A DNA stretch of 64,000 nt from Tetracentron sinense (taxonomy: Eukaryota > Streptophyta > Magnoliopsida > Trochodendrales > Trochodendraceae), in the NCBI GenBank assembly GCA_015143295.1, contig CM026552.1:60630944-60694943 (forward strand), read 5' to 3'. The notes beneath the pieces were generated by a model. It was not told the origin of the DNA. It made no database searches and was given only the letters and a program-made list of their open reading frames with translations. A program made the translations under genes and the position numbers. Below are positions 11,196 through 20,042 of this stretch, piece by piece. The first letter of the stretch is position 1; the number at the start of each line of letters is the position of its first letter.

Positions 11196-11338
11196 CTGAA
11201 ATTTTTACTCGCTAAGTCAATCCATGCATTAACATCATATGTATAGATATATATCGATATAGAACATGCCACATATGTACACAGAGAATAAGGCATAACA
11301 AGATTATCGTGGATAAATGAATAACTCCAAACGCGTAC
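11196..11338 (-). other. Predicted gag-pol intron of element A (143 bp)
   Basis: The 5' site is CAAG^GTACGCG and the 3' site TTTCAG^GAACC. Removal joins the gag codon CAA-G to GA and continues in the protease frame. Unspliced, gag ends within the intron. Confidence 0.65.
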
Positions 11339-12607
11339 CTTGCACTACATCATCCGATGCGAGTGCATCTTCCTCTGTCAAGGCAAATACTCGCCCATGG
11401 TTTGCCTGGCGAGGCGGAGGTGTAGATCGAGTAGGCTGGGAGGACACTTGGTATGATCCTGCCGGGCGTGCTGGGGGCCTAATTCCCTGAGACTGGCCTG
11501 GCAAATGCCGACTAGGGCAATCTCTTATCAAGTGGCCCTGGCGGCCACAATGAAAACATCCACCCGATGCCCTTCGGCAATCTCCTACCGGATGCCTTCG
11601 GTCGCAAGACGTGCAAACCTCATACGTGTAGGTCGGAGGGGCCAGAGGTGGAGCGTATCCCACCGCCTGAGGTGCAACTGACCGTGGAGCTGGAAGAGGT
11701 TGAGGTCGTGGCGCCTGAGGCATGTACAACCGTGGAACTGGAGGTGTATAAGATGGCCTCATTGGTGGTTCTGACCACTTATACTGAGGTGGTGTTGGCC
11801 ATGTGTACTGATAAGGGCCGGTCCAAGCCTACCTCTCTGGAGGTGCTGAACTACTAGGTTGGCCTCTCGCCAAATCTCTTCTTGGATACGGCCTCTGAAT
11901 TGGCCTCGATCAACAAAGCCTTGTCCACTACTTCTGGATAAGTAGCGTGCCTGAAAGCCGATACTTTCTCCATGATGACGTCCTTGAGCCCTTGCTCAAA
12001 CCTCCTCGCCTTCATTGCCTCCATTGCAATGATGTGAGTTGCGAAGCGTGATAGCTCCTAGAACTTGGCCTCATATTGAGCCACCGACATCAAACCTTGC
12101 TCAAGGTTGATGAATTCTCTCACTTTCTTTTTCCATGCTCTAACCAGGAAGTACTTCTTATAAAAAGTATCCTTGAACTCCTCCCAAATCCAGGGTTGAC
12201 CTTGCATGGTCAAATCTTGAGTCCTCAAGGCGGACAACCACAAATGGTGTGCCTCACCCTCTAGCATGAAAACAGCCCATGCTACTTTCACTTCCTCTGT
12301 CGGAGAAAAGACCGCAAAGATTTCTCTAACTGGAGGATCCATTCCTCCGTAGCAAGAGGGTCCACACTCCCATGGAATGATGGAGGCCTCAGTCTCCGGA
12401 ATGCCTCAACTCCAACGGTACGATGTACTGGAGCTGCGGGCAGTGGAGTAGGTGCCACTATGATGGTATAGTCTACCGAGCTGCCAGTATGGCGAGTGTC
12501 TTAGCAATAGATCCTAAGACCTAAGAGAGGTCCGGCTGCTCATCCTCATCCCGTGAAGAAGAGGAAGCTCTAGTGTGTGGCCCACGACCCTATGTGCCCC
12601 GCCTCAT
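11339..12607 (-). pseudogene. Element A gag, decayed
   Basis: Gag forms the virus-like particle and binds RNA. The start MRR...GRGPHTR matches the gags of B and E. The core region (12058-12342, LEGEAHHLW and EEFKDTFYKKYF) and the zinc-knuckle region (CFHCGRQGHLIRDC, about 11560) are recognisable. Stop codons and frameshifts separate them. It ends at the conserved DDVVQ splice junction. Confidence 0.85.
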
Positions 12608-12942
12608 GACTAACGTCCTGAGAACTATAGCACCACATGAGTCAAACTTGGAACCACAATTTATCACAGTCCCATTTCACAATAATTCAAGTAGTATTAG
12701 TGATATAATACTAATATACATTGCATCATAACCATCGGTGTATACATAATAGACTTAGTGTTCTAGCGTTTCTAAAACCAGTACTTGGTTAAAACAACCA
12801 TTTAGACTAAGACTAAAGTTTAATCTTACACTTGGAACATAACTCATTTCTGTCATACTTCCTTCCAAACTTGCTTCCTGAGATATGCTCTTGTCAAGCT
12901 GTGACACTAGATTCTAAGTGACCCGAAAGAACTAAAGCCTAA

Positions 12943-12954
12943 GCTTTGATACCA
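12943..12954 (-). other. Primer-binding site of element A
   Basis: The minus strand reads TGGTATCAAAGC, four bases inside the right LTR. It matches the 3' end complement of initiator-Met tRNA (TGGTATCAGAGC) with one difference. Confidence 0.7.
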
Positions 12955-13251
12955 CTTCTGTCGCGCCCCAAAACCCACCTTAGGAGTTAGAGTGAATCTT
13001 GGACGACTTATCATGACTTACATGACTTATTTGACAAACCATCCTGCAAAATACACGGAGCATAAACGATAGAGGACATAATAACGAAAGCATAAACTAA
13101 TATAGCACAGCGGAAGACTAACCAAACCTCTAAGTATATATACATGATCCAAGTTGTGTACAAAATGAGACAAAAGAAAGTGCGGACATGCCTACCAAAA
13201 TACATGAATATAATCTCTCAAGCTCACCCACAATCACTCAGAATCTACCAC

Positions 13252-13372
13252 CTAGTAATAGCCCTCTACAGGAGGTTCCTCCACAAGTTCCTCAATATAG
13301 TCCTCTTCTACCCAAGGGCCAGGGGCACAGATGTCGAAAAGGAGCGGTAGCCCCCTCAGTACCTACCGACAT
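13252..13372 (-). pseudogene. LTR leader small ORF (MSAG family), A version, +1 frameshift
   Basis: It starts MSVGTEGATAPF. One extra T then shifts the frame, after which DICAPGPWVEED and EEPPVEGYY are readable in the next frame up to the conserved stop. The length is 121 bases instead of 120. Confidence 0.6.
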
Positions 13373-13700
13373 AAACGTACGGCTGAGCATGAAATACTCA
13401 GCGTGTACTAAATGCTAACCAACAGTCACAGCATAACAATAATGATATATAAAGTAGGAAGCAGTTCATATAATAACAGGAAAGTAAGTAGTTTATATTT
13501 CATGCGTGCATCATATAAAAGCTGGGAAATGCTCTTGAAATCTTCGTGTGCTTGATGTGACTTGGAAAAACTCTTGTCGTATTTGAAAACTTGTCTTATC
13601 ATGTTCTGTCTTGCTTGACTTGTCGTGTCATGCGTGCCATGTCGTGTCATGCAGTCATGCGTGCTTGCTTGGAAATTAAACATGCTGATGCAACTTGTGA

Positions 13701-13862
13701 GGTACACTTGAGAGGGAGGGGAGGCCCCTCTTTAAATGAGATGCACTTGTAAGGGAAGGGAGATCCTTCTTTACATGAGATGCACTTGAGAGGGAAGGGA
13801 GACCCTTCTTTCAATGATATGCAACTTGTGAGGGAGGGGAGACCCCTCCTTCAATCTTGAAG
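13701..13862 (-). repeat. GAAGGG/CCCTTC hairpin array (A right LTR)
   Basis: Four units alternate GAGGGG/CCCCTC and GAAGGG/CCCTTC stems (one with GGGAGATCC), equivalent to 1-172. Confidence 0.75.
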
Positions 13863-14770
13863 GAGGAAAGTGGAAAACTCCCTCATATGCAATGCTTGTT
13901 CTTTTCAAAGCGAGGTAAAACATATCGTAAGATATATCCTACCTCTAAAACCCTTATCCTTGAAAACACCGGTAAACCATGTCATGCATGCCATGCTCGC
14001 GAAATCGTGTACATGCTTTCACTTGGAATTAAATATGACATTTGAGATTTCAACGATACATATGATATCATTAATTTAAACAAGTAAATATTCATGCCAT
14101 TTAGAGAAAGCAATTAATCAAACTATCATAAACCCTAGCAATTCCATACACTTTTAAGCATGCATTTCTTGATTTACAACTCATTTTATTCACCTTGGCA
14201 TTTCATCAAACATGCGGTGTGTACATTATTTGTTAAGGCCTATACCATGCTTTTCTAGGTGGGTTTATGTTCACAACATACATGTATATTCATTATTGGT
14301 ACAATACCCTTCGCATTTCATTCATCACAACACATCTACACGGCATCCATCACCCAACATCCATCTCCATTCATGCATCCTAACTCATAGCATAGTTATA
14401 GTTTAGGGAAAACAAAGAATAAGGAAGGAAAAGAGGAAACCATGACTAGGAGGGCAGCAAAAGGTACCGACCTTGAAAAGGATGAGGACGAACCCTCCAA
14501 TCATGTGTTGAGTCACTGCCCTAGCTTGAAGAACGTGTTCCTCACATGCTTGAAGAAATCCGAACTTGTGATGATCTAGGGTTCCCAAACCCTTGATCCC
14601 ATCTCAAGTTGAAGACCTAGGTTAGAAATCCGCTTTCTCCTCTCTCCCTGTCTCTCAAAATGCCTTACTTAGGGTTTATGAAACCCATAAGGCTCAGGCA
14701 AGCCTTAATAAGGAAGGGTGTAACGCCCAAAAGATGAAAAAGCCCTTAATGAAATTCTGCAAAACGCGAT

Positions 14771-14957
14771 ATACCGATCAATCAGTGGTTAATACTGAGC
14801 AATCGGTCGCCTACCGAGCGACCGGTGTTTTGATCGAGTGATCGGTCAAAAACATGCTATTTGGAATTTCTCCCCATACAAAAAAGTGCACCAGTCGATA
14901 GCTATCGATCGATCGGTTGTGGACTGATCGATTGCCAGTATGGACCGAGCGATTGGT
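14771..14957 (-). repeat. CGATCG palindrome array (A right LTR)
   Basis: Degenerate units such as ACCGAGCGACCGGT and ATCGATCGATCGGT, in the same position as in the left LTR. Confidence 0.7.
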
Positions 14958-15224
14958 TCTCTGCAGGTTTTGACACTAAGTCCATTTTTCATCCATTCCT
15001 ACTACTTGGACTTATCCTCCTTCCCTTTTGACCTCTTCTAAACATGACTAAGACCCCTTTCGAGGCTATAGTTCATTACTAATTATTTTTATTTAATTAT
15101 TTATAGCATTCTTGAAACAATTCTCAAATGTTCCAAATTCGCATTTCATGGAATTGGAGATTACATAGGCATCATGCCTTGACAAACATTCCAAGGAATA
15201 TACAAAAAGTTTTGGGGTTCTACA

Positions 15225-16062
15225 TCCTACCACAATAGTTGCACTCCTCCAAAGACGAAGAGGATGACGGTGACACATATCTAGTGCCTTGAGAAAAAGC
15301 GCGGCGAGGTGCCTCTGAAGTAGTAGGATGAGGTGTTGTCGGTACAAAAGGAGGCCTCTATGTCTGTGTAGGCCTAGGAGTTGGATAAGGGGAAATCCTG
15401 GTCCTCTTTTCTGGTGGTGCTAAACCAGTGGAATGACCCTTCTGCATGACTCTCTCGAATCCACTCTCTCCTCTTGAGAAAATCCTCTGAGTTCTTTTCG
15501 GTGATCCTCGCCTTTCCCATAATCTCTCTCCAAGACTCCACCTGAAGAATGGAGACTCGATCCTTGATGAAGGGCTTCAACCCATTCTCAAATTTCTGGA
15601 CTCGCATCTCCTCTGTCGACATCAAGTGCGGTGCGAATCAGGATAACTCCACAAATTTGGCCTCATACTCAGCCACACTTATGTCTCCTTATTCCAAGGT
15701 CATGAACTTCATTTCCTTTTGTTGTTTGACAATCTTGGGGAAATATTACCCATAGAAGGCATTTAGAAACTCACCCCAAGACCATGGCTCTCCGGCTCTG
15801 GTAGTGTCTCTCTATGTTAATGCTGCTCTCCACAAATGGTTAGCTTCCCCTTCCATCATGAAGGCTGCCCAATCTACTCTCTACTCATCCGTGCAACGAA
15901 GAGCACGAAATATTTTCTCCAGTTGCATAATCCACGCTTCTGCAACCATGGGGTCTGTAGTCCCATAGAAGGTAGGTGGATGAAGCCTTCAGAATGCCTC
16001 AAGTCCCGAAGTGTGATGAGGTAGAGGTGGGTGTACCAATGCATTTACAGCAGCAGGCTGTC
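15225..16062 (-). pseudogene. Element C gag, 3' part
   Basis: The sequence aligns with D gag at 38345-39180 (EEMRV.KFENGLKPFIKDRVSILQVESWREIMGKARI, interrupted here). It is cut on the left by the LTR of A, just before the last zinc knuckle, and on the right by solo LTR G. It resumes at 27230. Several stops and a gap make it non-functional. Confidence 0.85.
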
Positions 16063-16350
16063 TGTCACGCCCCAAAATACCCCTAGGAGTTTAGGGATAA
16101 TTTAGGCGTGACACTTCGTACCTGCCGAACCATCCTGTAGTAAACAAGATAAATAAAGTACTAAACAATGATAATCAGAGCGCGGAAGCTAAACATAATT
16201 TGCGGAAGCGAAAACTAAATTTTTCTTTTCTTTATAATGATCCAAAATGTAGTATTCCAAGTTAACATAAATACAAAACACGTCTAAGTCTAAGGTGGAC
16301 AGGCCCACCTATCAAAATATCAAAATACATAAGACCCAACACTATCTCGC

Positions 16351-16506
16351 TCAATAGTCACCCCCGTGGGGCCAATGGTCTAAGTCTCTCACCTCCGCCT
16401 GAGGCTCGACTACTAGATCCTCATACGGTTCTTCCTCCCCGTAGTCCTCCTCTATCCAAGGACCCGGATCACATATGTCAAGAGGAGCTCGTGTACCTGC
16501 CGACAT
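16351..16506 (-). CDS. LTR leader small ORF (MSAG family), G version, 51 aa
   Basis: This is the longest intact copy. It begins MSAGTRAPLDICDPGPW, continues with an acidic stretch (IEEDYGEEE, then YEDL), and ends with DLDHWPHGGDY and a stop. The core D-[ILV]-C...PW[VI]EE[ED]Y matches E, F, J and B, and the C-terminal DLDHWP..G.Y matches C. Codon differences from E are often at third positions (GAC/GAT, ATA/ATC). A conserved hairpin (16511-16542) lies immediately upstream of the ATG. A further in-frame ATG inside the hairpin would add MLSRTF. The function is unknown, and no transmembrane segment is present in the 51-aa form. Confidence 0.5.
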   Translation of the reverse strand: MSAGTRAPLDICDPGPWIEEDYGEEEPYEDLVVEPQAEVRDLDHWPHGGDY

Positions 16507-16510
16507 GAAA

Positions 16511-16542
16511 GTACGGCTGAGCATGGAATACTCAGCGAGTAC
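16511..16542 (-). other. Pan-family leader hairpin, G version
   Basis: GTAC, GGCTGAG, a 9-base loop CATGGAATA, CTCAGCG and AGTAC pair as GCTGAG/CTCAGC plus outer GTAC/GTAC. Near-identical copies stand upstream of the MSAG frame in H (1487-1518), I, A, C, D, E, F and J, and with changed outer bases in B. Confidence 0.75.
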
Positions 16543-16724
16543 AAACTCCTAACCAACAATGGTAATAACGAACAACATCATATACAAGTAATAGAAGGAG
16601 TACAATTCATAATCAATTTCTAACGACATCATACATAAACGTTTTATCAAGTATAATTGTTATGAAACCAAAACACGTCTATGAATCATACGAAACCTCT
16701 TTGAGTTATCCTTTCAATATTTCT

Positions 16725-17125
16725 TATGAGCCAGAGGTTAGCACCCGCATATCCCTGGGCTACCAACCTCCTTGACAGTACAATATATTTCTTATGAGCC
16801 AGGGGCTAGCACCCGTATAATCCCTGGGCTACCAACCCCCTTGACAATACCATTTCTTTTCTTATGAGCCAGAGGTTAGCACCCTTAACCGGGGCTACCA
16901 ACCTCCTTGACAATACCATTTCTTTTCTTATGAGCCAGAGGTTAGCACCCTTAACCGGGGCTACCAACCTCCTTGACAATACCATTTCTTTTATTATGAG
17001 CCAGAGGTTAGCACCCTTAACCGGGGCTACCAACCTCCTTGAGTACAATACCTTTTCTTTTCTTATGAGCCAGAGGTTAGCACCCTTAACCGGGGCTACC
17101 AACCTCCTTGACAATATCCTCCATC
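16725..17125 (-). repeat. 66-bp tandem repeat with co-varying hairpin (LTR G)
   Basis: Four close copies (starting at 16861, 16927, 16993 and 17062) and two diverged ones upstream. Each holds GAGGTT...AACCTC around GCACCCTTAACCGGGGC. The diverged copy at 16792 has AGGGG...CCCCT instead, a matched change in both arms. It resembles the single unit at 2560-2612 in LTR H. Confidence 0.85.
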
Positions 17126-17925
17126 TACATATGTGCTCGTGCATAGCAATCGTGAAATCATGATGACATATAGCATTTTAACAACTCCCAACTCACATGA
17201 GAATTTAAGAAGCGAAATAAACACATGTATACAACTTGCCAAATGGGGAACATTTATGTGACTCATGCTTTCAATCTTAGTTTATTCATGCATTCTATCA
17301 AACATGTGGTATTCAACCTTTTTACCTTTAGTTATTTCATATTTTCTCATTCGAACGTTTCATCAAACACTTGGGGTGTGTTCATTATGCGTAATATGCC
17401 CTTCCACCATTTTTCCATCATTCAATACATCACAACATGGCATCCAATCGCCTCCACTCCTCATCCATTCATACATTCCACCATTTGTTTGTATTATCTT
17501 GTTTATGTTTTAGGGATTTAGCATATACCAACACAAGGGAGCAATGGGGAAGATCTAACACATATTTACTTAGGAAAATCCTAGGTTATTACCAAAGTAA
17601 CTAGGAAGAGTGTACTAACCTTGAAAAGGGAAAGAAAAATCCTTGAGGATAATGTAGAAACGCTACCCTAGCTTGAAAGAGGTACTCCACACGAGCTTGA
17701 GGTTGGATTTGGAGAATCCAAGCCTTTAGAACGGTTCTAGGGTTCTAAAACCCTTGATTCTCTCAAGTGGAAAACCCTAGATGTAAATCCCCATTCTCTT
17801 CTCTTCTTCTCTCTCAAAAACTTCTAAGTGAGGTGAATGAATCCCTAAAGGCTCGGGCAAGCCCTTATGGGTAAGGGTTAACACCCAAAAGACGAAAACG
17901 CCCTTACTAAAAATTATGCAAAACT

Positions 17926-18080
17926 CGATAGACCGAGCGATCGGTGCTTATGACCGATCGATCGGTTGCCTACCGAGCGATCGGTGTTATTGACCAATCG
18001 ACCGGTCAAAAACATGCTCTCTGGAAAATTTCCCCATATAAAATTTCTGACCAGTCGATAGCCACCGATCGATCGGTTTT
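17926..18080 (-). repeat. CGATCG palindrome array in LTR G, cut by element B
   Basis: ACCGAGCGATCGGT and ACCGATCGATCGGT units with the shared spacer. The array continues after B at 26977-27022. B's insertion point is inside the array. Confidence 0.85.
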
Positions 18081-18384
18081 TGTCGCGACCCAAAATACCC
18101 CCTAGGAGTTAAGGATACTTTGACTCGTGACCGCCGTATCATACCTCCAGTATGATACATAAGGCACACGTGGAAACCTGTCAGAGTACCTGCATATACA
18201 TAGCGAAAACGAAATACAATGCACAGCGGAAAATAAAATACTAAACATAGCGGAAGCAAAATGAATACTCCTATAGCTTGGCTCAAGTAAGAACCAACAA
18301 GTACACATGTGTGAGAAACCCAAAAGTGGAGTGGACAAACCCCACACTCACATAACAAAATGACACAAGTTCTAAGTCGGTCGA

Positions 18385-18525
18385 TCAACAGAAATCGAAG
18401 TCACGACTCCTATCTAGAGCACCATCGTCATGATAGTGATCCATGGAAGGCTCCGGGTCACGGTACTCTTCCTCGACCCAAGGTTCGTCGCCACACAAAT
18501 CGAATGGAACCCGAGCACCTGCCGA
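18385..18525 (-). pseudogene. MSAG-family small ORF in B LTR, start lost (also 25410-25550)
   Basis: The frame reads SAGARVPFDLCGDEPWVEEEY and continues to a stop, 46 aa, clearly matching the family core. The usual ATGTCG reads ATGATCG here. One inserted A puts the ATG out of frame and a TGA directly before the serine. Both LTRs share this, so it was so before insertion. Either the peptide has been dispensed with in B or another start is used. Confidence 0.55.
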
Positions 18526-18769
18526 TCATAACAATATCGACTGAGCATGGAATACTCAGTGTATACAAACTAAGAACAATAAAGCGGTTAGGCATGGAGC
18601 ATACAAGACATGGAGAATGAAATCCGAACAATCCTTAAAGCATGGAAACCGTGAAAACATATGTGAGATAATATTCGAAACCAAAACTGTAACCGTGTGA
18701 GTCAATCGATAATCATAGCCTTATGAGTTCTTGTGAGTTCATGGAGTTACTTAGAGTCATTATGATCCG

Positions 18770-18975
18770 TAGAGACATAGAGCATAGAGCATAGAGCAAT
18801 ACCGTAGAGCATTTCCATAGAGCATAACCTTAGAGATCTTAGAGCATTTCATTGTGATCCGTGGAGCTTGTGAGACGATCTTAGAACATTATCATAGAGT
18901 TTCCTTGTGAGCACGGTATGATCCTTAGAGCTTGTGAAACGATCTTAGAGAAATCATAGAGTTACTTAGAATCAT
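18770..18975 (-). repeat. TAGAGCAT-type short repeats in R/U5 of B LTR
   Basis: Irregular repeats of TAGAGCAT, GATCTTAGAG and GATCCGTGGAGCTTGTGA occupy the position of the hairpin arrays in other LTRs. I see no clear co-varying stem. They are repeated at 25795-26000. Confidence 0.6.
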
Positions 18976-19477
18976 TCATTATTCGTCTTTTCGTGAAAAA
19001 CCTTTATTTGTACTTTGAGAAATCCATGGAAACCATCGGTTCATGCGAGACATGCGAGCATATGCACTTAATAAGAGAAATCATCGTATTTAAACATAGA
19101 ATCCCTTAGAGGTATTTCATCAAACACTTAGAGTGCATCATAATAGTAACCTTCATCCAAGTATATAATCACACCTTTTTCATACATAAAATCAATACAC
19201 ATAGATAGGGCATAGATAAGAAGAATCATACTTAGTAACTAGTAGGATTGCAAGATTGTAGTAGAGTGTATCTACCTTAGAGAAATCAATGGATTTGACT
19301 CCCAATGGCTGGAACAAGCAAGAACAGTGAGTTCTTGGTTGGAAATCACCAAGGGAAGTGGAAGAACCTTGATCTTCCACGAGCTTGATCAACAAGTAGT
19401 TCCTCTCCTTCTTCTCTCTCTCAAAATCTCCTAAGATAGGGCACAGAGGGTTTCTGAAACCCTAAGGCACGAACTCA

Positions 19478-19490
19478 GCCTATTTATAGG
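19478..19490 (-). promoter_or_regulatory. Core promoter (TATA box) of element B LTR
   Basis: The minus strand reads CCTATAAATAGGC. Transcription is expected to begin about 30 bases further along the minus strand (about 19450). The equivalent in the 5' LTR, which would drive the element, is 26503-26515. Confidence 0.75.
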
Positions 19491-19542
19491 CAAGGGGTTG
19501 TGTTTAAAGTCTTAAACACCCTTAATGAAGAAAAATTGCGTA

Positions 19543-19732
19543 TGACCGATCGATCGGTGGTATGGACCGAGCGATCGGTGGCTTACCGGTCGATCGGTGT
19601 TATGACCGAGAGATCGGTCAAAAACACACTCTCTGGAATTTTTCCCCATACAAAAAAGTTAACCGTGCGACAGCCATCGAGCGATCGGTAGTGGACCGAT
19701 CGATCGCAGGTAATGACCGAGCGATCGGTGCT
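19543..19732 (-). repeat. CGATCG palindrome array upstream of B TATA box
   Basis: Seven units such as ACCGATCGATCGGT, ACCGAGCGATCGGT and ACCGGTCGATCGGT lie about 55-245 bases upstream of the TATA box. In the 5' LTR it is 26568-26757. Position and palindromic form suggest protein-binding sites in the promoter. Confidence 0.85.
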
Positions 19733-19951
19733 CTGTTATGTCTGGACTGTTTTGACCATATCTTTTTACTCGCTCGTCGGATTTCGACGATTCAACTTGC
19801 GTTGGATCCGTCTTTCGAAAACGAACATTTCTGACGTTTCGGAATTTCCGATTTCTCCCTTATTTATTAATTAGACTACGAAAACTATGAAAACGGCCAA
19901 TTAGCTATGAAGGTGCTATTCATTAAGGATGAAAAAGTCCGGGGTGCTACA

Positions 19952-19970
19952 TTCTCCCCCCCTTACAAAA
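19952..19970 (-). other. Polypurine tract of element B
   Basis: The minus strand reads TTTTGTAAGGGGGGGAGAAT directly before the 3' LTR, the standard primer site for plus-strand DNA synthesis. Confidence 0.85.
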
Positions 19971-20042
19971 ATTTCGTCCCCGAAATTTGGACGATACATA
20001 CATGCGTAAAACTATAGCAAAATACAAGGGAATGCCATGGCC

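Larger units (their letters stand above)
12959..15224 (-). mobile_element. Right (5') LTR of element A (2266 bp)
   Basis: Plus-strand text begins TGTCGCGCCCC next to the primer-binding site and ends GGGGTTCTACA. It aligns with the two parts of the left LTR. At its right edge it abuts gag of element C. The simplest reading is that A was inserted into C's gag, with the rest of C lying left of the window. The duplication test is not possible because A's left end is outside. Confidence 0.85.
18081..19951 (-). repeat. 3' LTR of element B (1871 bp)
   Basis: Same length as 25106-26976, with differences for example near 18210, 18305, 18655 and 18890. In the sense direction it has U3 (19951 down to about 19455) with a CGATCG array and TATA box, then a long R/U5 of about 1.4 kb rich in TAGAGCAT repeats. 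Confidence 0.95.

Noticed and set aside
15093..15347. A chimeric gene joining LTR and gag text
   Set aside because: The frame crosses the A LTR/C gag junction by chance and reads gag in the wrong frame.
16806..17163. Two overlapping repeat proteins of about 100 aa
   Set aside because: They are translations of the 66-base tandem repeat, whose length is a multiple of three. Open frames on both strands follow automatically.
19543..19732. CRISPR-like array from regularly spaced CGATCG repeats
   Set aside because: Units are 14 bases, vary in sequence, have no unique spacers of constant length and lie in plant LTR promoters with no cas genes.
19500..19834. Open frames translating the palindrome arrays (TERSV and DRSIG repeats)
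   Set aside because: They are a by-product of CGATCG repetition, occur in both strands and frames, and have no conserved start or stop.
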